DNA of 64,000 bases. Source: Sporosarcina sp. FSL K6-1508. Its GTDB lineage: Bacteria; Bacillota; Bacilli; Bacillales_A; Planococcaceae. The stretch is from positions 2,615,001 through 2,679,000 of the forward strand of contig NZ_JBBOXF010000001.1 of assembly GCF_038007465.1 (NCBI RefSeq). The letters are read 5' to 3'. Positions 42,829 through 52,318 of this stretch are shown here, piece by piece. The translations under genes and the position numbers were made by a program. Positions within the stretch are counted from its first letter, which is position 1. Every line of letters starts with the position of its first letter. The notes beneath the pieces are model-generated. The model made no database searches. It worked only from the letters and a program-made list of their open reading frames with translations, and was not told the DNA's origin.

Positions 42829-44040
42829 TTGATTCCAAAAATGAATGTATATAAAGAACGATGGGGAATTGTCAGTGACGATACGATTAAACCCGGTTTA
42901 GATGCGATGCAAGAAGCGTTAATTAAGGTTGGAAACCCGGAAAAAAAGTTACAGATTATCCATGTTGCGGGCACTAACGGAAAAGGATCTACCATAGCGT
43001 TTATGGAATCCATTTTAAAAGAGCATAGGTTGTCGACAGGTGTTTTTTCGTCACCTGCAATTATCGACATACATGACCAGATACGCATTAATGGCGAAGC
43101 AATCACGGAAGCCGAATTAGATAAATCATTTGAGACGATGAAAGAAGCGGGATTGAGCGGGTTACTGACGGATTTTGAATTGCTGACTGTTGCCGCTTTC
43201 GTAACGTTTGAAAGGCTTGCTCCAGATTATGTATTACTGGAAACAGGTATGGGCGGTTTGTTGGACAGCACGAATGTCGTGATCCCGCTTGTTTCGGTGA
43301 TTACCTCGATTGCACTTGATCATACTGCGTTTCTCGGAACGACAACCGCGCAAGTGGCTAAACATAAAGCAGGCATTATTAAAAAAGGGATTCCGACCGT
43401 AATTGGAACATTACCTGAAGAAGCACTGCAAGTTGTCCGAAAGATTTCAAATCGGCAAATGAGTCCGCTTTACATTTACGGCGAGCAGTTTAGCATGCAG
43501 GATGACGTGTTTAATGGGATTGAAACATTCCAGTTGGCTGGGCGAAGGATGAGAGGACCCCACCAAGGTATGAATGCGGCGGTTGCGATTCAATCACTTC
43601 TTACGACGGGCATTCAGCTTACCGAAAAAGGAGTATCTGATGCAGTGGCATCTACACAACTCGCGCATCGTTTTCAAGAGATTTCACCTGACGTTTTCAT
43701 AGACGGTGCTCATAACCCGGCTGCTGCAAAAGTACTTGCAGAGACAATACGAACTGAATTTCCTGGTGAGAAAGTGGACTTTGTCATAGGAATGCTAAAG
43801 GGAAAAGATATTGAGAGAACACTGGATGAACTTATACCAGTGGCGGCTTCTTTTACTTTTCTGACATTTCCTCACCCCCAAGCGGCAACAGGGGAGCAAT
43901 TGATGGAATATTGTAACCATAAAGAAAAAAGAGTGACAATGATTGGAAATGATACTATAATACTAGTTGAAGGACGAAGGAGGAAGAAAATAGTCACGGG
44001 TTCACTGTATTTATTAAGTAACCTAATAGACTATAAGTAA
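42829..44040 (+). CDS. folC: Folylpolyglutamate synthase / dihydrofolate synthase FolC
   Basis: Adds glutamate to folates in the cytoplasm. The 403-residue Mur-ligase-like enzyme has IIHVAGTNGKGSTIAFMESIL (P-loop near 45), FSSPAIIDIHDQIRING, LETGMGGLLDSTN, ALDHTAFLG and FIDGAHNPAAAKVL in the C-terminal domain. It is somewhat shorter than B. subtilis FolC (430). The start is TTG 42829 after cggagggat; ATG 42841 is a possible alternative. The short 62-base gap to the divergent ligase must hold both promoters. Confidence 0.93.
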   Translation: MIPKMNVYKERWGIVSDDTIKPGLDAMQEALIKVGNPEKKLQIIHVAGTNGKGSTIAFMESILKEHRLSTGVFSSPAIIDIHDQIRINGEAITEAELDKSFETMKEAGLSGLLTDFELLTVAAFVTFERLAPDYVLLETGMGGLLDSTNVVIPLVSVITSIALDHTAFLGTTTAQVAKHKAGIIKKGIPTVIGTLPEEALQVVRKISNRQMSPLYIYGEQFSMQDDVFNGIETFQLAGRRMRGPHQGMNAAVAIQSLLTTGIQLTEKGVSDAVASTQLAHRFQEISPDVFIDGAHNPAAAKVLAETIRTEFPGEKVDFVIGMLKGKDIERTLDELIPVAASFTFLTFPHPQAATGEQLMEYCNHKEKRVTMIGNDTIILVEGRRRKKIVTGSLYLLSNLIDYK

Positions 44041-44150
44041 GTTAATTGTTTAAAGTATTTTTGGATAATAGTGACAGATGCATTGTGGTTTGATAAACTT
44101 TTGATGACTTCTATTTTTTCTGACTTATTTAATTGGGAGTGGATGATGTA

Positions 44151-45854
44151 ATGCAGGTTGCAAATAGGTCCACTATACGATATTTTATTTTATGGTTATT
44201 TACTGTTCCACCGGGATTAGTGTATGTTTTCTTGAACTATTCACCAGGACAAGTGAATTGGATGTACGTAGCAACTTTTATGCTATTCGGTTTCCTTACG
44301 TTCTATTATCCGATATTGAGGAATGGCAAGCCAGTATTCTTGGTTCTATGGGTGACAGTGCCTGCCTTTTTAATATATGGGGTCTTCATTGAAATGATTG
44401 TCATGCAGGTTTCAATTTTCGCCGTCATATTGTCGTTTCCGAGTAAGCGGTCAATGATACAACGTTTTTTCATTAATTCTATGCTATTTTTCGTTTTATC
44501 AATTATTGCTGCTGGAGGTTTTTATATTGCAGGCGGAGAAATTGGTTCAATCGATTTTTGGCCTGTTATTATTGCAGTATTATGCTATCAATTCATCCAT
44601 ACAGTATTCAATGATGTGCTGTTATATTTGTATACGATGTACGAAAAGCTTAAGTTGCCATTCTTTTCAAAAGATCAGTTAGTTGATTATGCGCTGATTT
44701 TTGTTGTTCTTCCTTTGTCCCTGACGTTTTATTATTTGTTGCAATTTATCGGAGCAGGTGCATTTTTGTTACTTGGGATTCCTTTTTTCTTTATTTCATT
44801 AGTTATCCGCCTTTATAATACCTCGGAAAATATAAATGCTAATTTACAGCAAGCGGGTGATATCGGACACAGGCTTTCAGACTTAATGACGGAAAATGCA
44901 GTGATTGACCAATTTGTTAAGGAAGTGTCGGACATGTTCGATGCAGAATATACGTATCTATTCGACCATCAGGATGGCTGGCTTGAACTTCTTCGTTCTT
45001 ATGAACATGAACAATTCATTAATATCGATTTTTCTCTTTTATCAGTTGGACAAGGGATTGCGGGTGTGGTTCTTGAACAGAATAAGCCTCTTATCTATAC
45101 GGAAAAGAAAGAGTGGGAATCAATATCAAAAAATTATTCGCCCGAAAAAATGCAAAGTGTACTTTGTGTCCCTATTTCACGTAACCAGAAGATTGAAGCG
45201 ATTCTGTTCTTGGCTTCAGACAGGAAATCGTCCTTTGATGAATACCAATTGAAAATCTTAGATTTACTGTGTTCCTATTTCACTGTGTCGGTGGAAAAAG
45301 CGCGATATATGGAGGAAGCGGTTACGAAGAATGATCGCTGCGCGTTGACGGGTCTTTATAATTATAGGTATCTTGAGGAGCAGTTAATGTATGAAATGGA
45401 CAGGCTGGAAAATGAAGCGATAACCAATCTTTCAGTCGTTATGCTTGATATTGATCATTTTAAACAAGTAAACGACACATATGGTCATCAAAGCGGGAAT
45501 GACATCCTCCAAATGTTTGGGAAAATACTCGAGGCTGCGCTACCTAAGGGTGGGACTGTAGGCCGCTATGGAGGAGAGGAGTTTGTGTACATTTTGCCGG
45601 AGATGTCTAAAGCAGAAGCGCTTGAATTTGCAGAAACTCTTCGAATTGCGATCGGTGGGTATGAGTTTAGTATCGTTCCCGATTTAGTTGAGGAGAAGCA
45701 TCCGCTTATTGTCAATATAACGTCCAGTATTGGAGTCTCGTCTGCACCAGCAGATACAGATGAAGCGATGACACTTTTGCGTAACGCAGATCGTGCACTT
45801 TATTTAGGGGCAAAACAGGCTGGACGAAACAGGGTTGCTGAGTATGTGAAGTGA
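44151..45854 (+). CDS. Membrane GAF-GGDEF protein, probable diguanylate cyclase (first of tandem pair)
   Basis: A 567-residue protein from ATG 44151, 7-8 bases after ggagtgga. Residues 1-215 hold about six or seven membrane segments, about 235-385 a GAF domain (FDHQDGWLELL, SVLCVPISRNQKIEAILFLA) and about 405-565 a GGDEF domain. The signature is intact as YGGEEF (near 472), with DIDHFKQVNDTYGHQSGND before it. No RxxD inhibitory site precedes the signature. It should make cyclic-di-GMP at the membrane. The next gene is a paralogue of the same layout. Confidence 0.88.
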   Translation: MQVANRSTIRYFILWLFTVPPGLVYVFLNYSPGQVNWMYVATFMLFGFLTFYYPILRNGKPVFLVLWVTVPAFLIYGVFIEMIVMQVSIFAVILSFPSKRSMIQRFFINSMLFFVLSIIAAGGFYIAGGEIGSIDFWPVIIAVLCYQFIHTVFNDVLLYLYTMYEKLKLPFFSKDQLVDYALIFVVLPLSLTFYYLLQFIGAGAFLLLGIPFFFISLVIRLYNTSENINANLQQAGDIGHRLSDLMTENAVIDQFVKEVSDMFDAEYTYLFDHQDGWLELLRSYEHEQFINIDFSLLSVGQGIAGVVLEQNKPLIYTEKKEWESISKNYSPEKMQSVLCVPISRNQKIEAILFLASDRKSSFDEYQLKILDLLCSYFTVSVEKARYMEEAVTKNDRCALTGLYNYRYLEEQLMYEMDRLENEAITNLSVVMLDIDHFKQVNDTYGHQSGNDILQMFGKILEAALPKGGTVGRYGGEEFVYILPEMSKAEALEFAETLRIAIGGYEFSIVPDLVEEKHPLIVNITSSIGVSSAPADTDEAMTLLRNADRALYLGAKQAGRNRVAEYVK

Positions 45855-45879
45855 AATAATCCAAGGAGGCGTCGGGAGA

Positions 45880-47604
45880 ATGGAGATATCTAGAAAGTTT
45901 CAGATTATCACTTTTATCACATGGATTGTTATTGTGCCTCCCGGGGTCTTTCTTGCCTTCACTTTATTTCCTTCCAAAGAAATAGATTGGTTGAATTTGA
46001 GTATTCTATTTGCGGTTTTATTCGTGACAATGACAATGCCTTTGCAAATAAAAAATATAACCGTATCATTGGAACGATGGATTACGTTCACCGTTTTTTT
46101 TCAATATGGAGTTTTTGCGGAGCTGGCTTTTACGCAAATCGCGATGTTCATTTTACTATTCAGTAAAAAATCAGATATGCCTTTTTTGCAACGTTTTTTC
46201 GTTAATTCAATGATTTTTACACCCATTTCACTGGCGAGCGGTGCTCTATTTCATTATGCAGGAGGAGTAATAGGATCAACGGATTTCTTTAACATCTGCC
46301 TATTTGGCTTACTTTATGCGACAAGTTATACGATTATCAATAGTGGTCTAATGCAACTCTATTTATATTTTGAACTTGGTACCTTTACTTTGAAAGAAAA
46401 ATATATTGTATGGGATTTTGTCTCCACAATGATGTTACTGCCGTTTAGCATATCTCTTTATTTTTTGAATGAACATTTTGGGAATAATGCAATACTTTTA
46501 ATTGGCATCCCATTCCTTCTCGTATTATTAATTGCAAGAATGTACAACCGTTCCGATAATTTGAATGACAAACTTTCTTCTGCCGGCATTATTGGGCACC
46601 AACTTGCCGATCGACTCGGGTTTGAGGATGTGATCCGGACGTTCATCGAAAAACTGAGAGATGTAGTACCTTATGATAATGCTTATGTTCTTGACCTTCG
46701 GGCTGGAGAACATCTGATTACATTAATGGGATCTGAAGGTAATATGCTTTCAAAAGAATTGCATGATATTTCATACAATCCTAAAAAAGCTTTAGATGAT
46801 GGACTGGATAGTAATGTACCCAAAATATTTTCGACAGAAAAAGAGGCAAGAGCGTTGAAAAGCTTCGAATTTTTGCAATCGGTAGGAAGTGTAATGACTG
46901 CTCCGATCCGAAGAAATCAGAAAACGGAAGGATTTCTCATACTCACATCCAAGCGGAAACAAATGTTTCAGGCGCTTGACTTGAAAATTGTAGACGTTTT
47001 GACTGGATACTTTGCAACCTCATTGGTGAAGGCGCGCTATTATGAAAAGACTGTTGAGCAAAGTCAACGATGTGGTTTGACCAAATTGCATAACTTCCGC
47101 TATCTTGACGCTAAATTGGACGAGGAAATGATACAATTCCATATTGGTAGAACCCGTTCGCTTTCAATCTTAATGCTGGATATCGATCATTTTAAATCAA
47201 TTAATGATACACATGGACACCAAAGTGGGAATGATCTCCTTAACGCACTCGCTAGACTGCTTGAGTCATTTGTCCCCGTGGAAGCGACACTTGCCCGATA
47301 CGGTGGAGAAGAATTTGTTATCGCCTTGCCGAACTATGGAAAAAGTGAAACCTTGCAGCTTGCGGAAAAAATTCGAAGAGAAGTGGAGTCATCTACGTTC
47401 CGGATCATTCCCGATCTATCTAAAGAACGCAAGCCCGTTGATGTCCATTTGACCGTAAGCATTGGGGTTGCTAGTGTACCAGAAGATGCAGGGGATGCGA
47501 AAGAGCTATTGCGTAATGCGGATCGAGCCCTTTATATCGGAGGGAAGCAGGCGGGAAGGAATAAAGTAGGGGTGTATGGAAGGGAAGACCTTCAATCAGT
47601 ATGA
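45880..47604 (+). CDS. Membrane GAF-GGDEF protein, probable diguanylate cyclase (second of tandem pair)
   Basis: A 574-residue paralogue of the preceding protein with the same order: membrane region (1-215), GAF (about 235-390; GSVMTAPIRRNQKTEGFLILTS) and GGDEF (about 410-570; DIDHFKSINDTHGHQSGND, YGGEEF near 475). No inhibitory RxxD is seen. It lies 25 bases after its partner behind ccaaggagg. The sensor parts have diverged more than the cyclase parts, which suggests that the two answer to different signals. A terminator follows, and the pilus operon begins 235 bases later. Confidence 0.88.
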   Translation: MEISRKFQIITFITWIVIVPPGVFLAFTLFPSKEIDWLNLSILFAVLFVTMTMPLQIKNITVSLERWITFTVFFQYGVFAELAFTQIAMFILLFSKKSDMPFLQRFFVNSMIFTPISLASGALFHYAGGVIGSTDFFNICLFGLLYATSYTIINSGLMQLYLYFELGTFTLKEKYIVWDFVSTMMLLPFSISLYFLNEHFGNNAILLIGIPFLLVLLIARMYNRSDNLNDKLSSAGIIGHQLADRLGFEDVIRTFIEKLRDVVPYDNAYVLDLRAGEHLITLMGSEGNMLSKELHDISYNPKKALDDGLDSNVPKIFSTEKEARALKSFEFLQSVGSVMTAPIRRNQKTEGFLILTSKRKQMFQALDLKIVDVLTGYFATSLVKARYYEKTVEQSQRCGLTKLHNFRYLDAKLDEEMIQFHIGRTRSLSILMLDIDHFKSINDTHGHQSGNDLLNALARLLESFVPVEATLARYGGEEFVIALPNYGKSETLQLAEKIRREVESSTFRIIPDLSKERKPVDVHLTVSIGVASVPEDAGDAKELLRNADRALYIGGKQAGRNKVGVYGREDLQSV

Positions 47605-47651
47605 TATTAAGTCGCTGATTACCTCAATTACATAAAAATATTTATTTAGAT

Positions 47652-47677
47652 AAAGGCCGGGAAACTGGTCTTTTTTT
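47652..47677 (+). terminator. Terminator after the GGDEF pair
   Basis: AAAGGCCGG pairs with CTGGTCTTT (two G-U pairs) around GAAA, followed by a seven-T run. Confidence 0.8.
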
Positions 47678-47710
47678 GTATATCGTCCTTCTCGTTTAGT
47701 ATTATTTACC

Positions 47711-47739
47711 GTGACAAATAGCAAAGAGTCTATGATAAT
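47711..47739 (+). promoter_or_regulatory. Probable promoter of the type IV pilus operon
   Basis: GTGACA (47711-47716) and GATAAT (47734-47739) are 17 bases apart, about 100 bases before the first gene of the operon. Confidence 0.45.
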
Positions 47740-47839
47740 AGTAGTAGAGAAAACAATAGCTAAACATGATAATCTTAGTAATATTATGTCTCTCTACATT
47801 AAAGGATTATTTGATTATTAATAAGTTAGGAGAAACGTC

Positions 47840-48226
47840 ATGTTGAAATATTACATACTAATCGCTGTTGTAATTATAGTTTTTCCAATACTAAGTTATA
47901 TAGTTCGCCAAAGAAATATAGGGAAGCGGCTCATCTTGGGAGCCCTTGCAGGGTTATTTATTGCTATTATAGGACTCGTTATGCAAGGATCATTCAATCC
48001 GCTATATGTATTGCTCGTAATGTTCGGGCTTGCATTTGCAGTATCGATTTTGTTGAACAAGCGCTCAATTCAGAATGGAGCAGATAATGTACCCGTTACT
48101 CTCGAAACTTATCAAGATACCGTGATTGAGGAAACGGCGTCGTCTGTGGAGGCAAATTTATTTACCGACAAGCCAAATGAAGATGAAGTGAATTATAATA
48201 GGAAGGAGCGTCCAGATGGGGAATAA
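47840..48226 (+). CDS. Small membrane protein at the head of the pilus operon
   Basis: A 128-residue protein with three hydrophobic segments (residues 3-22, 31-50, 52-72) and an acidic, polar C-terminal tail of about 50 residues. I do not recognise a family. It starts behind taggag and overlaps the next gene by 11 bases, so it is part of the pilus transcript. A role in anchoring or regulating the assembly machine is only a guess. Confidence 0.65.
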   Translation: MLKYYILIAVVIIVFPILSYIVRQRNIGKRLILGALAGLFIAIIGLVMQGSFNPLYVLLVMFGLAFAVSILLNKRSIQNGADNVPVTLETYQDTVIEETASSVEANLFTDKPNEDEVNYNRKERPDGE

Positions 48227-49586
48227 AGGGTTTTTAAATATGTTTATAGTAGTCTTAGCTGCGACTTTTGTTTTTTATGGATTTTCGACTGTTGGAGCCC
48301 TCGCATTTAACACTGCATCATCAAAAAACTTCGGAGACCAAACCTATGTAGGGCCTTTCGATATTTCTAGACAGAAAGAACAGACAGCTAAAGAAAATCT
48401 TATAGCTGATTTCGCTGACCTTCAGGAGGGCTTTGCAGTCGACTTAACTTATCAGGACGTTACTGTCTCATTGCCGCCCGAAACGGTACTCTTTGACGTT
48501 GAAAAAACAGTTCAACAATTAAATTCCGGCCGGGAAAATCCGATTGTTGCAACAGTGTCAATCGATGGACTGCGGACTGTTCTTACACAGCAATTTCCTT
48601 CTATCCAGTTTACCGATGAAAGTATTCAATCAATCACTTCAGGAATTGAACAGGAATTGGGAACAGGAATTATGCCGCTAACTGTTCATATAACAGATTA
48701 CTCCGACTTTACGGAAACAGAAATCGCAACCTCGTCCATTATTGCACAGGAACTTTCTCCATCTTTACAGAATTTAATGGCAACGTTAAACGGTACTGAA
48801 ATTGAAGCTTTTACAACGTTTTCATTACTTGATTTCATTCAAGATCAGGAAGTTGGAGTCGTTTCAGATGAGGAACTGACTTTGCTGGCATCAGTTCTAT
48901 ATTCGACTGTATTGCAGACTAATTTTATTGTCGATGAACGCAATATTGGCAATACATTAGCTGCGTTTGCAGATCCTGGTTTCGAATCAGCCATCAATAG
49001 GGAACTCGGTTTGAATTTCATTTTCACTAATCCCAATAAAACTGCTTTCACATTATATATTGAACCTTCAGCTGAAACGATTCATTCCTCCATTTCAGGT
49101 ATGGCATTACTCTATTCTTACCAGCCTTACGTCAGTCAGCTAGAATCATTTGAACCGAAGACAGTTCAACATTTCAGCGCGTTCGTGCCCTATGGCCAAG
49201 TCCTTGTTGCTGATGAGGGACGGAAAGGGCTAGAAGTGGATGTCCATCGAACAATTTCTTATGAGGGGGCAGTCGTAGTGGATGAAAATATTTCCTCCGA
49301 CTTTTATGCTCCCCAACCAAAAATTTTAAACCTACCACTAAAAAAAGACATGACACAAACTTCTGGAAATTTGAGTGAAGGGACAATTAACGGTGCTACT
49401 GACACAGTTGATCCACAAGGCAATCCAATTCCGCCTGAAAAATCCGACTCTCAAGTTTACAGCGACGGTTCAACTCTTCAAACGGATAAGAGTCCATCAC
49501 AAGTGCAAGGTCACCGTCCAGATGTTGAAAATGAAGAAAGTACAACAGACGTTCAGTATGATAAAGGTGGAAATATCATTGAATAA
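48216..49586 (+). CDS. Membrane-anchored VanW-like protein
   Basis: A 456-residue protein with one N-terminal membrane anchor (FIVVLAATFVFYGFSTVGALAF) and an otherwise extracellular body. The segment ELTLLASVLYSTVLQTNFIVDER followed by ELGLNFIFTNPNKTAFTLYIE has the pattern of VanW domains. An earlier part (residues 40-160) resembles the peptidoglycan-binding repeat usually before VanW, and a G5-like piece (EVDVHRTISYEGAVVVDE) follows. The last 90 residues are disordered, rich in Pro, Asp and Ser. It may link the pilus machine to the cell wall. The VanW call is tentative. Confidence 0.55.
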   Translation: MGNKGFLNMFIVVLAATFVFYGFSTVGALAFNTASSKNFGDQTYVGPFDISRQKEQTAKENLIADFADLQEGFAVDLTYQDVTVSLPPETVLFDVEKTVQQLNSGRENPIVATVSIDGLRTVLTQQFPSIQFTDESIQSITSGIEQELGTGIMPLTVHITDYSDFTETEIATSSIIAQELSPSLQNLMATLNGTEIEAFTTFSLLDFIQDQEVGVVSDEELTLLASVLYSTVLQTNFIVDERNIGNTLAAFADPGFESAINRELGLNFIFTNPNKTAFTLYIEPSAETIHSSISGMALLYSYQPYVSQLESFEPKTVQHFSAFVPYGQVLVADEGRKGLEVDVHRTISYEGAVVVDENISSDFYAPQPKILNLPLKKDMTQTSGNLSEGTINGATDTVDPQGNPIPPEKSDSQVYSDGSTLQTDKSPSQVQGHRPDVENEESTTDVQYDKGGNIIE

Positions 49587-49608
49587 GTGACGAATGGGGG
49601 AGAACAGC

Positions 49609-51267
49609 ATGACGACTATACGTAAACGACTTGGTGACTTGCTAGTCGAGTCCGGCCTCATTACAACTGAGCAATTGCAAACGACATTGAGTGATAAGCC
49701 TCATGATCAGAAACTCGGCGATGCTTTACTACAACACGGATTTATTACAGAGCAGCAGCTGATTGAAGTATTGGAATTTCAACTGGGAATTCCACACGTC
49801 AACCTTTTTAGATACCCATTTGATCCAAAACTGTTCAATGTTGTGCCAAAACCCTTTGCAAAACGTAATCTGATTGTTCCCTTGAAGGCGGACGGGGATA
49901 GATTATTTGTAGCGATGTCAGATCCAATGGATTATATTACAGTTGATGATTTACGGTTGTCGACTGGTTTCCATATCGAAACTGCGATTGCTTCAAAAGA
50001 TGATATTATGCGTACGATATCAAAGTATTATGATGAAGAGTCATTCGATGAGCTTTTCATCGAACAGACACCAGAACAGAGGGAGCAGAAAGACGAGTTG
50101 ACCGATTTGGATTCTCCAATCGTTCGGCTTGTCAATCAACTCATGTCTTCAGCGATCACGCAAAAGGCCAGTGACATTCATTTCGACCCTCAGGAACATC
50201 AGGTCGCCATACGTTTCCGGATTGATGGGTTGTTAAAATCGGAGCGTTTTTTGCCTAAGCATATGCAAGCAATGATTAGTGCGCGTATAAAAATCATGGC
50301 AAATCTCGATATTACTGAACATCGGATTCCTCAAGATGGTCGCATCAAGACCAATGTGGATTTTCGACCGATTGATCTTCGTGTTTCTACACTACCGACA
50401 GTTTTTGGCGAGAAAATCGTTATGCGTATTTTGGATCTTAGCAGTTCTTTAAATGATTTGACAAAACTTGGTTTCAATAAGTTGAATCTGAACCGTTTCC
50501 TTGAACAAATCGAAAAACCAAATGGAATTGTCCTTATTTCTGGACCCACTGGATCGGGTAAATCATCAACGCTTTATGCTGCGCTTAATAAATTGAATAA
50601 AGAAGAAGTGAATATTATTACAGTTGAAGATCCGGTTGAGTACCAGCTAGAAGGGGTAAACCAAATACAAGTAAACCCCAATGTAGGATTGACATTCGCG
50701 GCAGGTCTAAGGTCGATTTTGAGACAAGACCCGGATATAGTTATGGTCGGGGAAATACGTGACCGTGAAACAGTTGAAATTGCCATCAGGGCATCATTAA
50801 CCGGGCATTTGGTTCTGAGTACTATCCATACAAATGATTCAATTGCTACGATTACAAGAATGCTCGATATGGGGGTAGAACCTTTTCTAGTAACATCATC
50901 GCTGAATGCGGTTGTCGCTCAACGTCTGATTCGCCGTGTTTGTCGAGATTGCGGACGGGAAATGGATGCGTCAAGTCGCGAGGTGGAGATTTTTGCGAAG
51001 CGTGGTATTACGATTGAAAAAGTGATGAGAGGCCCAGGTTGTGCGGTATGTAATATGACTGGCTATCGCGGACGAATTGCAATTCACGAGGTGCTCGTTT
51101 TGGACGACGAAATGCGAGAAGTTATTAATAGAGGCGGTTCTTCAGCGGAATTAAGAGAAATTGCAACGAAGAACAAAACAGTGTTTTTAATGGACGATGG
51201 TTTGTTGAAAGTGAAACAAGGGATTACGACGACAGAAGAAGTGTTACGCGTCGCATTGATTGAATAG
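49609..51267 (+). CDS. pilB: Type IV pilus extension ATPase PilB
   Basis: Powers pilus assembly at the inner membrane. The 552-residue protein starts at ATG 49609 behind ggggga. Residues 5-60 hold two MshEN-type motifs (RLGDLLVESGLIT and KLGDALLQHGFIT, each followed by spaced leucines), the fold that binds cyclic-di-GMP in some PilB/MshE proteins. The ATPase core has Walker A GPTGSGKSS (near 312), Asp boxes, Walker B VGEIRD and the four-cysteine zinc motif CRDC/CAVC near the end. The upstream tandem diguanylate cyclases make the ligand link attractive. Confidence 0.95.
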   Translation: MTTIRKRLGDLLVESGLITTEQLQTTLSDKPHDQKLGDALLQHGFITEQQLIEVLEFQLGIPHVNLFRYPFDPKLFNVVPKPFAKRNLIVPLKADGDRLFVAMSDPMDYITVDDLRLSTGFHIETAIASKDDIMRTISKYYDEESFDELFIEQTPEQREQKDELTDLDSPIVRLVNQLMSSAITQKASDIHFDPQEHQVAIRFRIDGLLKSERFLPKHMQAMISARIKIMANLDITEHRIPQDGRIKTNVDFRPIDLRVSTLPTVFGEKIVMRILDLSSSLNDLTKLGFNKLNLNRFLEQIEKPNGIVLISGPTGSGKSSTLYAALNKLNKEEVNIITVEDPVEYQLEGVNQIQVNPNVGLTFAAGLRSILRQDPDIVMVGEIRDRETVEIAIRASLTGHLVLSTIHTNDSIATITRMLDMGVEPFLVTSSLNAVVAQRLIRRVCRDCGREMDASSREVEIFAKRGITIEKVMRGPGCAVCNMTGYRGRIAIHEVLVLDDEMREVINRGGSSAELREIATKNKTVFLMDDGLLKVKQGITTTEEVLRVALIE

Positions 51268-51278
51268 GGGTTTTGTAC

Positions 51279-52316
51279 ATGAACAAGAAGATTGATGAAC
51301 TGCTTGAGAGAGCATATGAATTGGGTGCCTCAGACATCCATTTAACGATAGGCGCGCCTCCGATATTCAGGGTGCACGGGGATTTAAAGCGCTATGGTGA
51401 TGTACCGGTTGAGAAACAATTTACTGAATCAGTCGCACAATTGACGATTCCGGACAAGATGTATCCAGCGTTTGTAGAGTATGGTCAAATCGATTATTCC
51501 TATGAAGTACCGAAAGCGGCTCGTTTTCGTGTCAATGCATTTCAGCAACGCGGTTCTATATCACTTGCTTTTCGGACGATACCAACGCTAATACCGACAA
51601 TCGATGATTTGCAATTGCCCGATACGTTAAAGAAGTTGGCGGAGACGCAGCAAGGACTCATCCTTGTGACAGGGCCAACGGGGTCGGGTAAATCGACGAC
51701 ACTTGCAGCGATGATTAAATATATGAATGAAACAATGCAGAAGCACATCATTACGTTGGAAGATCCCATTGAGTATATGCATGCGCATGGCACATCCATC
51801 ATTGATCAGCGAGAAGTCGGGTTTGACACTGCTTCATTCACATCAGGACTACGGGCTGCATTGCGCCAAGATCCCGATGTCATCCTTGTTGGGGAAATGC
51901 GTGACCTGGAAACGATTTCGACCGCAATAACTGCGGCGGAAACGGGTCACTTAGTTCTAGCTACGCTCCATACATGGAGTGCGGCATCGACTATTGATCG
52001 GATTATTGACGTCTTCCCCCATGGTCAGCAGTCTCAAATTCGTGTACAACTTGCTGGAGTCTTAAAATCTGTTGTTTCACAGCGGCTATTTCAGACAGCT
52101 GACCGTAAAGGGAGAAGGGCAGCAACGGAAGTAATGATTAATAATCCTGCAATCGCTAACTTGATACGGACGGAGAAAGTCCATCAAATCCCGTCTATCA
52201 TTCAGACAAATCGAGCGGCGGGTATGCATATGATGGCATCGTCTGTGAGGAACTTCCTTGATAAAGGAATCATTTCATATGGTACTGCTCTGCCGTATTT
52301 AGAAGGTGATGAGTAA
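51279..52316 (+). CDS. pilT: Type IV pilus retraction ATPase PilT
   Basis: Drives pilus retraction (twitching motility). The 345-residue protein lacks the long N-terminal domain of PilB. It has an N-terminal PAS-like domain, Walker A GPTGSGKSTT (near 133), Asp box, Walker B VGEMRDLETI and the PilT-type AIRNLIRE-like stretch (AIANLIRTEKVHQIPSII). ATG 51279 is 8 bases after aggggt; TTG 51273 is too close to that site. Presence of pilT means a retractable pilus, unlike the ComG competence pseudopilus. Confidence 0.94.
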   Translation: MNKKIDELLERAYELGASDIHLTIGAPPIFRVHGDLKRYGDVPVEKQFTESVAQLTIPDKMYPAFVEYGQIDYSYEVPKAARFRVNAFQQRGSISLAFRTIPTLIPTIDDLQLPDTLKKLAETQQGLILVTGPTGSGKSTTLAAMIKYMNETMQKHIITLEDPIEYMHAHGTSIIDQREVGFDTASFTSGLRAALRQDPDVILVGEMRDLETISTAITAAETGHLVLATLHTWSAASTIDRIIDVFPHGQQSQIRVQLAGVLKSVVSQRLFQTADRKGRRAATEVMINNPAIANLIRTEKVHQIPSIIQTNRAAGMHMMASSVRNFLDKGIISYGTALPYLEGDE

Positions 52317-52318
52317 CG

